Positions 30,531 to 41,649 are shown, numbered from the stretch's first letter. The stretch: DNA of 64,000 bases from Nannobrachium achirus (GCA_963921795.1 OY997652.1:58764919-58828918), one strand, 5' to 3'. Numbers and translations are program-made. The notes: a model not told the origin generated them from the sequence alone.

Positions 30531-30542
30531 CTTTATTTTATA
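30531..30542 (-). promoter_or_regulatory. Second TATA / poly(A)-like motif in LTR
   Basis: The viral strand reads TATAAAATAAAG. It contains both a TATA-like core and AATAAA, about 300 nt before the LTR end. It could be the poly(A) signal that closes R. Confidence 0.35.
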
Positions 30543-30752
30543 GACCAAGAATATTGCACCTCTCTTGAGAAATGTAGACCATAAGTCTGGATGGAGAATG
30601 CCAAAACCACAAAGACAATATAAAGTGTGAAACTGTTACCTTGTAGCTTTCTCCCAGGGACTGTTTTTTGGAGAAAAGCAGCTTGACTTATTTAATACAA
30701 AAGAGCCCACTGCGGACAAACTGTCCGTCCGGTTAGGGTTGGGAATTTGTAT

Positions 30753-30758
30753 TTTATT
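30753..30758 (-). terminator. Candidate poly(A) signal AATAAA
   Basis: The viral strand reads CAATAAAATAC within the putative R/U5 area, downstream of the TATA box at 31195. Either this or the AATAAA at 30531-30542 could be used. Confidence 0.4.
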
Positions 30759-31190
30759 GTCTGCCAAGCATACCCAACTGACACCTGCCCGCGCAGGGTC
30801 AGTCACTGAGAAGGTGAAAGACTTTTAAATTAAGAAAATATACTTGTTGATTCTTACCAAAAGTCTAACTCAGCTCCAACAGCCAGAAGTTGCCTTGAGT
30901 GCCCTGAGGTGCTAACACCTCTTTCCCATGGAAGCGGAACTTCCCCGAAGGGAAGTTAAAAAGTCAAAACCTTAAAAGTTGTAAACTCTGGAAAATGAAT
31001 TCAGACAGACACCAAGCAAAAGTGAATAAAAAGCTTTTAGTGAAGTAAAAACAGTTACAAATTATAAGCTCACCAATACAGAAATTGGTAATGAAAATCA
31101 AAAAGAAGTACAGTATGTGTACTTAACTAAACAGAGTCAAACTCTCTCTAAGTAGACAGAAAAGAACTGCCCAGAGCTACGGATACACAG

Positions 31191-31199
31191 CCTTTTATA
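31191..31199 (-). promoter_or_regulatory. LTR TATA box
   Basis: The viral strand reads CCCTATAAAAGGCTG, a canonical TATA element. Initiation would be expected near 31165, giving a U3 of about 1.1 kb and R plus U5 of about 0.9 kb. Confidence 0.65.
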
Positions 31200-31877
31200 G
31201 GGTGCTCCGCTACAACATCTCAATAGAGTTACACACACACAACTTCAGTTTAGCACACACACATTTGGCACGCGCTTGTGCACGTACATGCATGAACATG
31301 CACGATGTTTCGCAATGGAGACAGTTGAAGGCCAGACCAACTCCCCAGTCCACGTGAATTTGGGGAGTTCTCCGGTTCACATGTTAGAAGTCGACATGTT
31401 GCCCTTTACTCCCTCAGGAAGCGTTATCTCATGTTGGCAATAAGAAGATAACGGTTCGTTAGCGCGGTACAGGAATGTCGGGGAGTCAATGATACCGCCT
31501 GGCACCATCTACAACCCCCCCTTTTCCACCCCAAGTCCAAGGCCGTGCCTCGCAGGTGCAGGCAACGAAGCGGCTAGTGTAACCAGTATGTCATGTTCTA
31601 ACTATGAGTACATTCATTTTTTAACCTTTACTCATGTCAGTGAAGAAACCACGTATATATGTAGTTCTTACATGCACATACAGTATATCAGAAATACAGC
31701 ATACATTATACAGTATATCAGAAATCAACAGCCTATGCTTAAAGGAAGCTTTTCTACATTTGCAGTATATATGCATCTACAGTACTAGCACACTAACTGC
31801 ATAATAAAATGTATGTCCCTTTTTGTTGATTAACATATGGAGAATATATTGGGCCATAACATTACTTCTTCACCAGC

Positions 31878-32304
31878 TCACTGGCGAGGAACGTGGTTGC
31901 GTTTCTCCTTCCTCTTCCCGGCCTGCTTCTCCTTTGGGGCAGAGGTCACAGGGGTTGTAGGTGCCTGGGCTGGAGCCTGCACTGGGGCAGGTGCTGGGTA
32001 CAGAGGTTGCAGGTTTTGCATGGGATAAAAGGCCATGTGAGGCCCAAGCTGTGCCACCGGAGCTTGCATCTGCTGCAGAGGTTGTTGTTGGGGTGGTGGA
32101 GGTGGTGGCATGGCTTGGCGATCCGCAGTGGCAGTGGGTCCAGGTGACTGCTGTCTGTCTGAGCCCACAGATCCTCTGCGCTTCTCCTGGCGGTTGTCTC
32201 CCTTGCGGCGGGCATCGCGGTGGTCACGGTCATTGTAGTATGGCTTGAATGACCTGGGTGCCACACCCTTGGGGTCACGAGCAGGTGCTCCGGGGCCCCT
32301 AACA
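31878..32304 (-). pseudogene. 5' LTR copy of the 3' ORF C-terminus
   Basis: This is the duplicated last 142 codons of the 3' ORF, present because they lie in U3. An apparent start codon for this frame comes from the flanking host repeat, so it is not an independent gene. Confidence 0.85.
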
Positions 32305-32592
32305 CACATCTAACAAAGTTTTAAATTCAATATCCCTAGGGGACTTTTTGACAGCTGCTGAAGTTTGGGGACCCCATGCACTTACTATACACGGAGTGTT
32401 TTTTGTGCAAAACAAATGCTTGCAATGGATTCAGAATCATGAAATACCCCTAGTTAGACACCTCCACATGCTACTTAAAGCAGATTTATATTTTGGGTAT
32501 TTTCACCTGTAATAATTGAATGGGACCCCAAATTTCAGCAGCTGTCAAAGATTCCCCTAGGGATATTGAATTTCAAACTTTGTTAGATGTGT
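32305..32592. mobile_element. Foldback element hit by the provirus
   Basis: The left arm CACATCTAACAAAGTTTTAAATTC and the right arm GAATTTCAAACTTTGTTAGATGTG are inverted repeats, extending through ATATCCCTAGGGGA. The provirus starts within a few bases of the left end, so it inserted into that arm. The centre shares AAACAAATGCTTGCAATGG with the foldback at 6950-7555. Confidence 0.8.
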
Positions 32593-32723
32593 TACTAGAC
32601 GCCTTTACAAACACATCGGTGAAGAAATGTCTTGGTAAGGAATTTATTCACAGATTTTATTAATCTCCCTATTTATTAAAGCTGGCCCTGGATACTGATG
32701 TCGGTCATCAGAGTGCTCTTGAA

Positions 32724-33498
32724 CAGTGGTGTAAATTAACTAAGTACATTTACTTAAGTACACTTTTGAAGTATTTGTACTTTACTTGAGTATTTCCAAT
32801 TCCCAATTTTACTTCTACTCCACTACATCTCGGATCCAAATATTGTACTTTTACTCCACTACAATTATTTGAAACAATTCTAGTTACTAGTGACTTTGCA
32901 GACATAAATTATAATATTATACAACATACATGCACCACTATAGCCCTATTTAATACAGGCTGTTTGAAAATAGCCGATCTACAAGCTCACAACGCGTCGC
33001 GATGCGACGCATTGTGAGCTTGTAGATCAGCTATTTTCAAACATTTAGTTTTACTTTTGGTACTTTAAATACATTTTGATGCCAATACTTTCATACTTTT
33101 ACTCAAGTACATTTTGAATTCTGGACTTTTACTTGTAAGGGTGCCCTCAAACCAACATACCTGAGAGTGGAATCCACGTTCCGCCAATGCATTTCAATGA
33201 GAGTGAAGCGGTTTCATGCCAGCAGAGGATTTCTGCAAAAAACGCTCCCTTAGGCCTTAGGGTGCCCTCACGCCAAAATACCTAGAGTGGAATCCGCCAA
33301 TTCATTTCCATGAGAATGGAGTGTTTTTTGCAGAAATCCTCTACTGGCAAAAAACACTCCATTCTCATTGAAATGCAGTGGCGGATTCTACTCTAGGTAT
33401 TTTGGTGTGAGGGCACCCTTATCATTACAGAGTACTTTTACATTGCAGTATTGATACTTTTACTTAAGTACAATATTTGTGTACTTTTTCCACCACTG
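32724..33498. mobile_element. hAT-like element (CAGTGGTGTAAA ends), 775 bp
   Basis: It begins CAGTGGTGTAAATTAAC and ends TTTTTCCACCACTG, flanked by CTCTTGAA and CTCTTGGA (7 of 8 alike). It holds a perfect hairpin (32961-33043) and another nested foldback (about 33138-33420, AGGGTGCCCTCA ... TGAGGGCACCCTT). A relic of the same family is near 4885. Confidence 0.88.
32961..33043. repeat. Near-perfect 83-bp palindromic hairpin
   Basis: The arms run TGTTTGAAAATAGCCGATC ... GATCAGCTATTTTCAAACA, with the inner stem CACAACGCGTCGC/GCGACGCATTGTG. It is the longest regular example of the group. Confidence 0.92.
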
Positions 33499-33601
33499 CT
33501 CTTGGAACATGCTGCAGACCAGCCCCTCCCCAGCGTCCCATGGCAGCTCTCCATGGTGCTGCTGCTACAAGGGCCAGTTAATAGTCCATTTAAGCTTTAG
33601 T

Positions 33602-33605
<4 letters not shown>

Positions 33606-33680
<75 letters not shown>
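33606..33680 (+). repeat. (CA)n microsatellite
   Basis: A pure CA run is followed by GCATGCATGCATGCA and more CA/CG-rich sequence to about 33770. Confidence 0.97.
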
Positions 33681-33684
<4 letters not shown>

Positions 33685-34042
33685 TGCATGCATGCACTAC
33701 GATAAAGCACTACACACGCACACACACGTACATGCACGCACGCACGCACACACGCACGCACGCACGCAGTATCACACACATGGACCCCCGTGACCATCTG
33801 TGCCAGTGTGCATGTGCCAGGCACGGCTTGTTTGTTCCATATCCTCCCTCTTTCTATTGGTCACTGCCCCTCAGGAATAGGTCTAACCGTCATACCGTCG
33901 TCATACTGTTGGGTGGAAACCTTGTATGTCCAAAAAAAAAAAAAACACTAGGAAAAAACGGATCTGTGTTCCAATGGGTCCAATGGATTTTTTTGAATAC
34001 TTCAATATTGAATATTGAATATTTGTAAAACCACAGACACAC

Positions 34043-34827
34043 TTAACGGAGTAGTTCACCCCCAAATTGACTTTTTTTCTATTGATTACTAACACCATGG
34101 AGACTTGAATTCAATAATATCTTTTTTAGTTTTTTGTTGCATTCCTAAGACAAACATTTGAATATAGCAAACTTACCCTGACGGTTTCCCCATCCATTGC
34201 CATGCATTTGGGTCCCCATCCAGGGCCATGTATTGGGGACCCCATTCGGAATCAACGGGGGTAACTTTACTATAATCACATTTTTGTCTTAAAGGGGCAG
34301 TCCACCACTTTTCAACCTATGTTCATATAATTGGTCCTCACTCAAAAATAGCTTTTTTCTTTTTTTTTTCTCAGAGGAGGGCTGTGGGCAGGTCAGAAAC
34401 CCATCGTCTTGTGACATCATCGATTGCCAATCCAGCTTATAGAAACTGCAGGCTTTCTATTCCTGAAAAGTTGCAATTTTAAAGTGGAAGCCATTGTTCT
34501 CGCGATAATAACAATTTAAATATTTTTTTCAAAAATATAGATTACATTTTTTTTTTTTGGGGGGGGGAAATGATGATGTCACAAGATGATGGATTCTGTA
34601 CTTCCCACAGCTCTCCTAGGAGACTTGGACTGAGTAGAAGAAAATTGTGATATGTTATGAACATTAGTGAGGACCTATTATATGAAGACAGGTTGAAAAG
34701 TGGTGAACTACTCCTTTAAGAATGCGACAAATATAATTTATTTATTTATGTATTATTGAACTCAAGTCCACATGGCATGAGTAATCAATAGAAGAAAAGC
34801 CATTTTGGAGGTGAACTACTCCTTTAA
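34043..34827. mobile_element. TTAA-flanked foldback MITE with nested element
   Basis: Both ends are TTAA followed inward by (A/C)GGAGTAGTTCACC. The subterminal sequences (CCATGGAGACTTGAATTCAATAAT and its complement) pair over about 80 bp. A second foldback (34291-34719; AGTCCACCACTTTTCAACCT arms) is inserted inside. TTAA duplications suit a piggyBac-type MITE. Related ends occur at 38637, 40949 and 50895. Confidence 0.75.
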
Positions 34828-35925
34828 GTCCTATTTAGGACAAGTAGGATATTAAAGGGTCTCCTATACTGAACGATGACCCAAGCATCAAATTATTGCC
34901 TTCAGAATCTCCATGAGTTTGGGTGAACTACTGTGGAGGTTCTTTTACATACGGAAGACAGGATCGGTGTTGTTGCTATCTTCCTTCCCCCCCTTCATTC
35001 ATTCGCCAACACGTTAATTCATTCACACTCCCACAAGTGCAGTCTGTCACCTCATGTTCATTCTCTTTCTCATTCTCATACGCCCTCTTACCCACAGTGC
35101 ATCTCAAGCGGTTTATTTAAGCAGTTCTATGTTCAGCCTAGGTGTTTAGCTGTTGCTACTGGGGGTTGTGCAGTGCACCTGTGAGGGTTCAAAATCCCTC
35201 CACCTCCCCGGCCTCCTCCCTGTGGAATGTAGTTATATATCTCTGCTGTCAGGCCAAAACCTCCTAACTCCAAAATGTTCATTTTCGGGAAAATGAGCTC
35301 AAGTGGAGTTAGGAGGTTTTGACCGAAGGGCTTTTTACAACTTTTCATTGGTTCAATATTATTTTAACCAACACACAGACGTAAAGGGTGTTCAATAGCA
35401 CATATTTATGAAAAAAAAGAGAGGGCCGGTGTAGGAGTTAGCTGGTTTGGCAGAAAGTGTGGAGTTAGGAGCTTTTGTCCCAAGCACATTTTACTACTTT
35501 CCATTGGTTCAATATTATTTTAACCAACACTCAGATGTAAAGGGTGTTCAATAGCCCTGATGTATGCCAAAATAATCAAAAACCTAAAAAATGGAGTTAA
35601 GAGGTTTTGGCCAGACAGTGACATGTGATATGTTAATATGTATAGTTGTTTATGGATTGTACTGTGTTCAACGGATTGATTATGACATGTCATGTCTTAA
35701 TAATGCAACTGAAGGTTCAATGTTACCTGCATGTAATATCTGTATATCAATGCTTTTCTCTGGGGTGTTTGTGATGTCAGATTAAGTCTCATGTTCGAGC
35801 AGATAATCTGTTATATCACAGCAGAGCTACACCGCCAAACTAAAATGCAATATCATTGCATATTAAATGGCAAATATCATTGCAATAAATGATATGGTTG
35901 ATCTAAACGGTGTGGTTAATCCTGA
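34828..35925. other. Gene-free stretch with inverted motifs
   Basis: It holds several inverted copies of GGAGTTAGGAGGTTTTG (35255-35330, 35455-35610), probably transposon ends. No gene. Confidence 0.45.
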
Positions 35926-36090
35926 GCTGAAGTATATTGCTCCCGGTGAGCTGGTTGGTGCCTTGCATGGTTTCCTCCGCCACCGGTGTATGAATGTGTG
36001 CATGAATGGGTGAATGTAATACACAATCTCTGTAAAGCGCTTTGGATAAAAGCGCTATATAAATGCACCATTTACCATTTACCATTTATA
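35926..36090 (+). mobile_element. tRNA-SINE, 3' portion
   Basis: The tail CTGTAAAGCGCTTTGGATAAAAGCGC followed by TATATAAATG and three copies of ACCATTT is the typical 3' end of a teleost tRNA-derived SINE. The 5' head is missing here. Confidence 0.75.
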
Positions 36091-36304
36091 TAAAAGAAGA
36101 AAAAAAAACAGAGGTTGAAATATGGAGATACAAGGTTTCTGCCGGACTGCACGGATAGACATGTTCACATGAACCACAGGGAACTCACATTAGTCACACT
36201 ATTAGCTACACTCCAATGAACAGCATCTCGCTCCTAGAAGGAGAGCTGTACTGTGAACTCTATGGTTGCTGTTGCTTAAATAAGCAACACGGTATCATAT
36301 TCAG

Positions 36305-36930
36305 AATCATGGTCGATATCATGTCATTATCATGGTCGGTATCGTGTCAGTGTCATGTTAGTATCATCATGTCAGTATCATGGTCAGAATCTTGGTCGAT
36401 ATCATGTCAGTATCATGGTCAGTATCATGTCAGTATCATGGTCAGTATCATGTCAGTATCATGGTCAGTATCATGTCAGTATCATGGTCAGTATCATGTC
36501 AGTATCATGGTCAGTATCATGTCAGTATCATGGTCAGTATCATGGTCAGTATCATGTCAGTATCATGTCAGTATCATGTCAGTATCATGGTCAGTATCAT
36601 GGTCAGTATCATGGTCAGTATCATGTCAGTATCATGGTCAGTATCATGGTCAGTATCATGTCAGTATCATGTCAGTATCATGGTCAGTATCATGGTCAGT
36701 ATCATGGTCAGTATCATGTCAGTATCATGTCAGTATCATGGTCAGTATCATGGTCAGTATCATGGTCAGTATCATGGTCAGTATCATGGTCAGTATCATG
36801 TCAGTATCATGGTCAGTATCATGGTCAGTATCATGTCAGTATCATGGTCAGTATCATGTCAGTATCATGTCAGTATCATGTCAGTATCATGGTCAGTATC
36901 ATGTCAGTATCATATCAGTATCATGGTGCT
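36305..36930 (+). repeat. Minisatellite of 11- and 12-bp units
   Basis: About fifty units of GTCAGTATCATG (12) and TCAGTATCATG (11) are intermixed. Because the two lengths shift phase, all three forward frames are open for about 190 to 255 codons; this is not a gene. Confidence 0.95.
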
Positions 36931-37099
36931 TTTCAAAAGGGCATTTTGGTATTGCAGCTGAAAAGGCTAGGAATGATAGATAGACAGACAGACAGAACAT
37001 GAGTGTCTGAGTGGTTGTTAAGGCTTAATTAATTTTTATAGCCTACATAATATATATATATGCTTTTTCTTTTTACTGTACATAGCATATATGTACAGC

Positions 37100-37354
37100 A
37101 TATCGTTGTTGTCGGGTGGAAACCTCGTATCTCCAAGTTTCAAATTTCGTAAAGCAAAGCCCTGCTTCATCACACAAGACTGTCACACAGGACTAGTGAA
37201 AATAGCAGATCTACAAGCACACAACGCCTCGCGGCGCGAGCCGTTGTGTGCTTGTAGATCGGCAATTTTCACTAGCTTAGATCATTTTCAAAATGATAAA
37301 TACAAAACGAACGGTTTTGGACATACAAGGTTTCCACCCCGACAACGGCGATAT
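37100..37354 (+). mobile_element. Family A MITE with long hairpin
   Basis: It starts ATATCGTTGTTGTCGGGTGG and ends CCACCCCGACAACGGCGATAT. The internal hairpin 37194-37274 has the inner stem CACAACGCCTCGC/GCGAGCCGTTGTG. Confidence 0.9.
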
Positions 37355-38002
37355 ATAATGCGCTGTTCATTTCACTCTGCTGTTCATTTTTTGCACTGCT
37401 CCTTCCAGAAGGGTGGCTGGTGCCCGGCTTGTGTGGCAGCTTTACAGCCTTGTGGGATGTCTGTGCCAGAGATAGCTCAGAGACGAGTGACTCATTCCCT
37501 CCCCCAACCCAACCCGACCGGCTGCGGAGAGCAGAAGCCCCGGGGAATCAATCCAGGCTGTTAGAACCGCTGATCCAAAGGGAGCTGAAAGGCTCACCGC
37601 CTCAAAGGTGTGATGATGCCGTCATCAGACTGTGTAATAGAGCCCGATTCACGCTCCTTGGCGGGACGGCGTGGCGCGCCTGCCGAAAATAGCTGACCTG
37701 CAAGCTCACGCCGCGGCGCGTTGTGATCTTGTACGTCTGCTATTTTCTGGCATTGTGCGACGGAGCGAAACAAAACAAGCATTTTGCCGGCTAGCGATGC
37801 CTTTTTTCCTATTCTGTTTTCTTTTTCTTTTGTTTTTTTAAACCTGGGGTTATTTCGGAGATGTTTGCATTCCGACTATCCTTTGATCACTAATCTCTTT
37901 CTTGTGTAAATTACAGAGAGAAGTCCTTAAGGAGGACAACAAACAACAAACAACAGTGCTAATGGTGCGATAGCAAGCTGAGAGGGGGGGAAATGTTATA
38001 CT
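37355..38002. other. Gene-free stretch with one hairpin
   Basis: It contains the hairpin 37685-37747 (GAAAATAGCTGACCTGCAAGC arms, GCCGCGGCGCG centre) and nothing gene-like. Confidence 0.5.
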
Positions 38003-38427
38003 GCAAGGGTCTTCAACAGGGGGTCCGGGACCGCTATGGGGGCCTTTTTTATATTAACCAGTTGAACCCTATAGTCCATATTCTGAGAACTTTAGCCAAA
38101 AATAGCAGATCTACAAGCTGCACAACGCCTCGCAGCGCGAGGCGTTGTGCGCATGTAGATCGTCTATTTTCGGCAAAGGGGTTTGGTGTGGAGGGGGAAA
38201 AAAGAGCAGACTAAGTACAGAGTGAAAGGTAAAGTGTATTAAGTATTGACGGTTCAAGTGGTTAAATATCTGAAAACAGTAACACACATTGACATGAATC
38301 CAAAATACACTGATGATTGTGCTGTCAAACAATGAAACTATATGGAATCTATGAAAAGGTTGTGGGGGTCCCTGCTTCATCTTTCTCTCAACTAAGGGGT
38401 CCTTGGCCTGAAAATGTTGAAGTACCC
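38003..38427 (+). mobile_element. Family C hAT-like MITE with long hairpin
   Basis: It begins CAAGGGTCTTCAACAGGGGG and ends near GAAAATGTTGAAGTACCCT. The hairpin 38095-38174 has the inner stem CACAACGCCTCGCAGCGCGAGGCGTTGTG. Target duplication is unclear. Confidence 0.7.
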
Positions 38428-39280
38428 TATATATCCACTTTGCCCATGTGCTCTTACTTTGTCAAGCTGCTTTTGTCTGCTGCATTTTCCCCAGGATCTC
38501 TTTATTAGCGGTGCCAGCCAGGCCAACATAGGCTGGGAGGCAGAGGTGTTTTTGCATGTGTGTGTCCGTCCATGTGTGTGTCTGTCTGTGCAGTCTGTGC
38601 ACAGCTAATCTCAGATACCGCTGAGGCTGATCGCTGTTAAAGGAGTAGTTCACCCCCAAAATGACTTTTTTCCTAATGTTTACTCACACCATGGAGACTT
38701 GAGTTCAATAATATTTTTTTCGTTTTTGTCAATACAAGACAATAAGACAATAATGTGATTACAATGAATTTACCCCCGTTGATTACGGATGGGGACCCGA
38801 TTGCATTTGGGTCCCCATCCTGAATCAATGGGGGTACATTTACTATAATCCCCCCCCCCCCCCCCAAGAATTGTTCTCCATTGGACCCCATTCATTAACA
38901 TTTTCATATTATGAAAATACTTTATGGTTCCTATCGCTAGTTAAAAATTGCCTTTCAATCACAATGTGAAAATAAGGTCCCATTTATGTTAAAATTGATG
39001 ATAAAGTTGCAGGGTGTGGCCAACTAAACTGATACCAGCCGGCTGTGTTCTTCTTTGTGTGCTGTATTTCGGGAGGCTCCGACCACATTCTCCCATGTAT
39101 CTCTGTGGTTGCCGTTGCACGTGACCGTTGGCAGCCAATAGCCTCCTCCGGTCGCATTTCAATCTATGATGGCGACACCCATGCCAAGGACCCAAAATAC
39201 TTCAGTTGCGCTGCATAGAAACCAATGGCTTCGCACTGTCCATATATTTGACGGATTCCTTGAATCATGACACAACTCGG
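38428..39280. other. Gene-free stretch
   Basis: A TTAAAGGAGTAGTTCACCC end (38637) marks another TTAA-type MITE that runs to about 38900 with a poly-C run at 38851. No gene. Confidence 0.5.
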
Positions 39281-39476
39281 GTGGCAGTGGCTCAGGGGTA
39301 GTGTGGCCGGTAGAGTGGCCGGATGGAGACACTGCAAGGTTCCCAGTTCGATCCCGTCCTCCCCCTGAGTGAGTGTCGAAGTGTCCTTGAGCAAGACGCT
39401 GAACCCCTAATTGCTCCCGATGTGTATGCATGGTTTCCTCTGCCATCGGTGTGTGAATGGGTGAATGTACAAACAA
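39281..39476 (+). mobile_element. tRNA-derived SINE, 5' portion
   Basis: GGCAGTGGCTCAGGGGTAG (A-box-like) and GGTTCCCAGTTCGATCCCG (B-box-like) are spaced as in a polymerase III promoter. They are followed by TGTCCTTGAGCAAGACGCTG, a hallmark of fish SINEs. Confidence 0.75.
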
Positions 39477-39545
39477 TTATATGGGGAGTTAAAAAGGTAA
39501 ATGGTGTATTTATATACACCATTTTAACTCCCCATATAATTGTGG
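39473..39545. repeat. Perfect AT-rich palindrome
   Basis: CAATTATATGGGGAGTTAAAA and its complement flank a short TATATACACC centre. It follows directly on the SINE. Confidence 0.8.
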
Positions 39546-40319
39546 ACCCCCTTGTCAATGGGGTTATTCCCTATAAAGGATTTCAACACATTGGGCTACA
39601 CCCATTTTGGCCTAATTACAAAGGGTATTGAATAACACAGCGAGGCGTGCATTTACATGTTGCGTGTTGCGTTGTTCCCCAACTTGCATCGTGCACCAGT
39701 CTAGTTCCATGCTAATGATTCAAATTAAAAAGAATCGTGTGGATCTTGGTATCCAAAGGGGAACGGCGTGGCTCCAGTTATAGATGGCTAGCCTCCTGCG
39801 GAGCATTGCCATAATAACAAAGGAACAAACCAAATTAAAAAGAAACATGTGGATCTTGGCATCCAAATGGGAATAGTTATAAAAATCAGAGATTCAGTGT
39901 ATCATGAGGGACACATTGAATCTTGACCATCAGGTCAAACTTTATGTCAGATCCTGTGTCTATACTGTAGGTGAGACATGACTTTCAGACCAGAGTCCTG
40001 CAACGGGTCGGGGCCCCGCGGGTACCCGTGTTTGATGGGCGGAAACGACCGGAATATATACTATTATAAATTCATGGGGAACGGGGACGGGCGGTGCCGT
40101 TTATTGTGAAATTTAGACAACTGTTTCCGCCCAAAGAACATCATAGGAGTGCACACATGAGCAGCAGAACAGAACCACGGCATGCATACAGCACTGTTTC
40201 CGCCTAAACAATGTGGAGCGCACACAGTGGGAAGTGGCACTGGACAGCAGGACACACATAACACACAGACAGGCAACCACAGCACTCACCAGCACGTGAC
40301 CTGGCGTTTATGTAAATAC
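39546..40319. other. Gene-free stretch
   Basis: Two related segments with ATGTGGATCTTGG..ATCCAAA (39740 and 39850) are the only visible structure. Confidence 0.4.
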
Positions 40320-40740
40320 TGTAACGTTTAGGGGACTGAGTGAGGCAGCTCGCTCCCTACTGGGACGCGAACCCCAGCCCCCCACTCAGCAGATGAGGAA
40401 GCAACCCACAACGCCAAGAAGGATAGCCCACTTGGCGGAGCGAGTTACTGCCTGGTCTCTTGCAGGGTCGTTACACTACCCCCTCCTCACAGAAGCGTGC
40501 CCCCCCTGCTTCACTGCCCACGGCCGAGTCCCTCACGTCCCTCACGCGAGGGCACACTCCACGGGTCCGCCCGTCTGACACCAATGTAACGTTTAGCGGA
40601 CTGAGTGAGGCAGCTCGCTCCCTACTGGGACGCGAACCCCAGCCCCCCACTCAGCAGACGAGGAAGCAACCCGCAACGCCAAGAAGCCTAGCCCACTTAG
40701 CGGAGCGAGTTACGGCATGGTCTCTTGCAGGGTCGTTACC
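40320..40740 (-). mobile_element. Miniature LTR element (TRIM-like)
   Basis: Two 156-bp direct repeats (40320-40475 and 40585-40740), about 95% alike by eye, start TGTAACGTTTA and end GGTCGTTACA (the last A is C in the right copy). They flank only about 109 bp. On the minus strand, TTGGTGTCAGACGGG follows the first LTR (primer-site-like) and GAGGAGGGGGTAG precedes the second (purine tract). The flanks show the 4-bp duplication ATAC. It has no coding capacity. Confidence 0.8.
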
Positions 40741-41649
40741 ATACTGTATATTGCGTTGCAAACACTGAGGACGGCGTGCGGGGACGATCGAGTGCGATGC
40801 ATTTTGGAAGCACGCACGCACATCTGTAGGCTATTTACTTTACTGCATGTAATCACGGGTAGCGGGGCGGGCGACGGGTCTTTTTTTTAAACGGATCTGG
40901 TTTTGATTTTTATATAATCACGGGTAGACGGGCGGTCCACGGATCTGATTAAAGGAGTAGCTCACCCCCAACATGACTTTTTTTCTATTGATTACTCATG
41001 CCATGGAGACTTGAGTTCAATAATATTTTTGGGTTTTTGTCACATTCCTAAGACAAAAATGTGATAACAATACATTTTCCCCCATTGATTCCGGATGGTG
41101 ACCCGTTTCGAAACGGGTCACCATCCGGAATCAATGGGGGAAAATTTACTCGAATCAAATTTTTGTCTTAGGAATGTGACAAAAACCAAAAAATATTATT
41201 GAACTCTAGTCTCCATGTCAAATTTGGACCCGTGCAGGACTCTGCTTCAGAGACAAATAGAAGAGCAGGGAGACATAATGCAACCACAACAAATCGAAAA
41301 GTTATATTGTATTAAAATACCGTTACCATGTATTTCTCAAAGCGAACGAGATGAAGATCAGATTCAGTGAGGGGTGAAACTCATTTGTCTCTCATCACAA
41401 TGTCTAGTCAAGATTCAACATGTGGCGTATCAATCAAACAGTACGGTTGCGACCATAGGTCACAGTTTAGTATGTGAACGGTCACAGCTTGTCCGTAACT
41501 CTGTCTATAACGCCTGACACTGTGGTTCCACTGACACATCACTGTGACATCATGCTCTGACTGTGATGTCAGGGGAACCACTTAAAATAATGGGATTTCC
41601 GCTCTGACATCACGCTATGGCTTCACTGTGATTTCACACTAACAGAGTC
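40741..41649. other. Gene-free stretch with TTAA-type foldback
   Basis: 40949-41219 is a foldback with the TTAAAGGAGTAG end and a centre ATTCCGGATGGTGACCCG/CGGGTCACCATCCGGAAT. Nothing else is recognised. Confidence 0.5.

Larger units (their letters stand above)
16172..32304 (-). mobile_element. Giant endogenous retrovirus (provirus)
   Basis: A minus-strand provirus with gag, pol, an unknown ORF, env and a 3' ORF, all open. The internal region (30226 to 16781) is 13,446 bp; with two 2,078-bp LTRs the full element would be about 17.6 kb. Evidence for retroviral nature: LTR pair, tRNA-Asn primer site, purine tract, frameshift signal, D-T-G-A protease, YVDD reverse transcriptase, RNase H, D,D(35)E integrase and an Env-like membrane glycoprotein. 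RT motifs such as LPQGF, YVDDIYW and LGFNIT recall foamy and epsilon-like viruses, but this is motif-level resemblance only. The base composition is more GC-rich than the flanks. The provirus inserted into an older foldback element (32305-32592). No disabling mutation is visible in any ORF. Confidence 0.95.
30227..32304 (-). repeat. 5' LTR, 2,078 bp
   Basis: The viral strand starts TGTTAGGGGCCCC (32304) and ends GCTCATTACA (30227), so the ends TGTTA/TTACA form a short imperfect inverted repeat. The start is fixed by the exact breakpoint of identity with the 3' copy, where the flank changes from ORF sequence to a different repeat. The U3 part carries a copy of the 3' ORF end (31878-32304), the promoter is near 31195, and R/U5 fill the rest. 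An alternative start at 31513 (TGTAGATGG after AAAAGGGGGGG) would give a 1,287-bp LTR. Confidence 0.8.

Noticed and set aside
31878..32309. 143-codon ORF as a separate gene
   Set aside because: It is the LTR copy of the 3' ORF end, and its ATG comes from the flanking repeat.
36216..36983. 255-codon repetitive ORF
   Set aside because: All three forward frames are open because of the 11/12-bp repeat; no gene signal.
40340..40400. tRNA gene (GGGACGCGAACCCC resembles a B box on the minus strand)
   Set aside because: No cloverleaf can be drawn and it lies in the LTR-like repeat of a miniature element.
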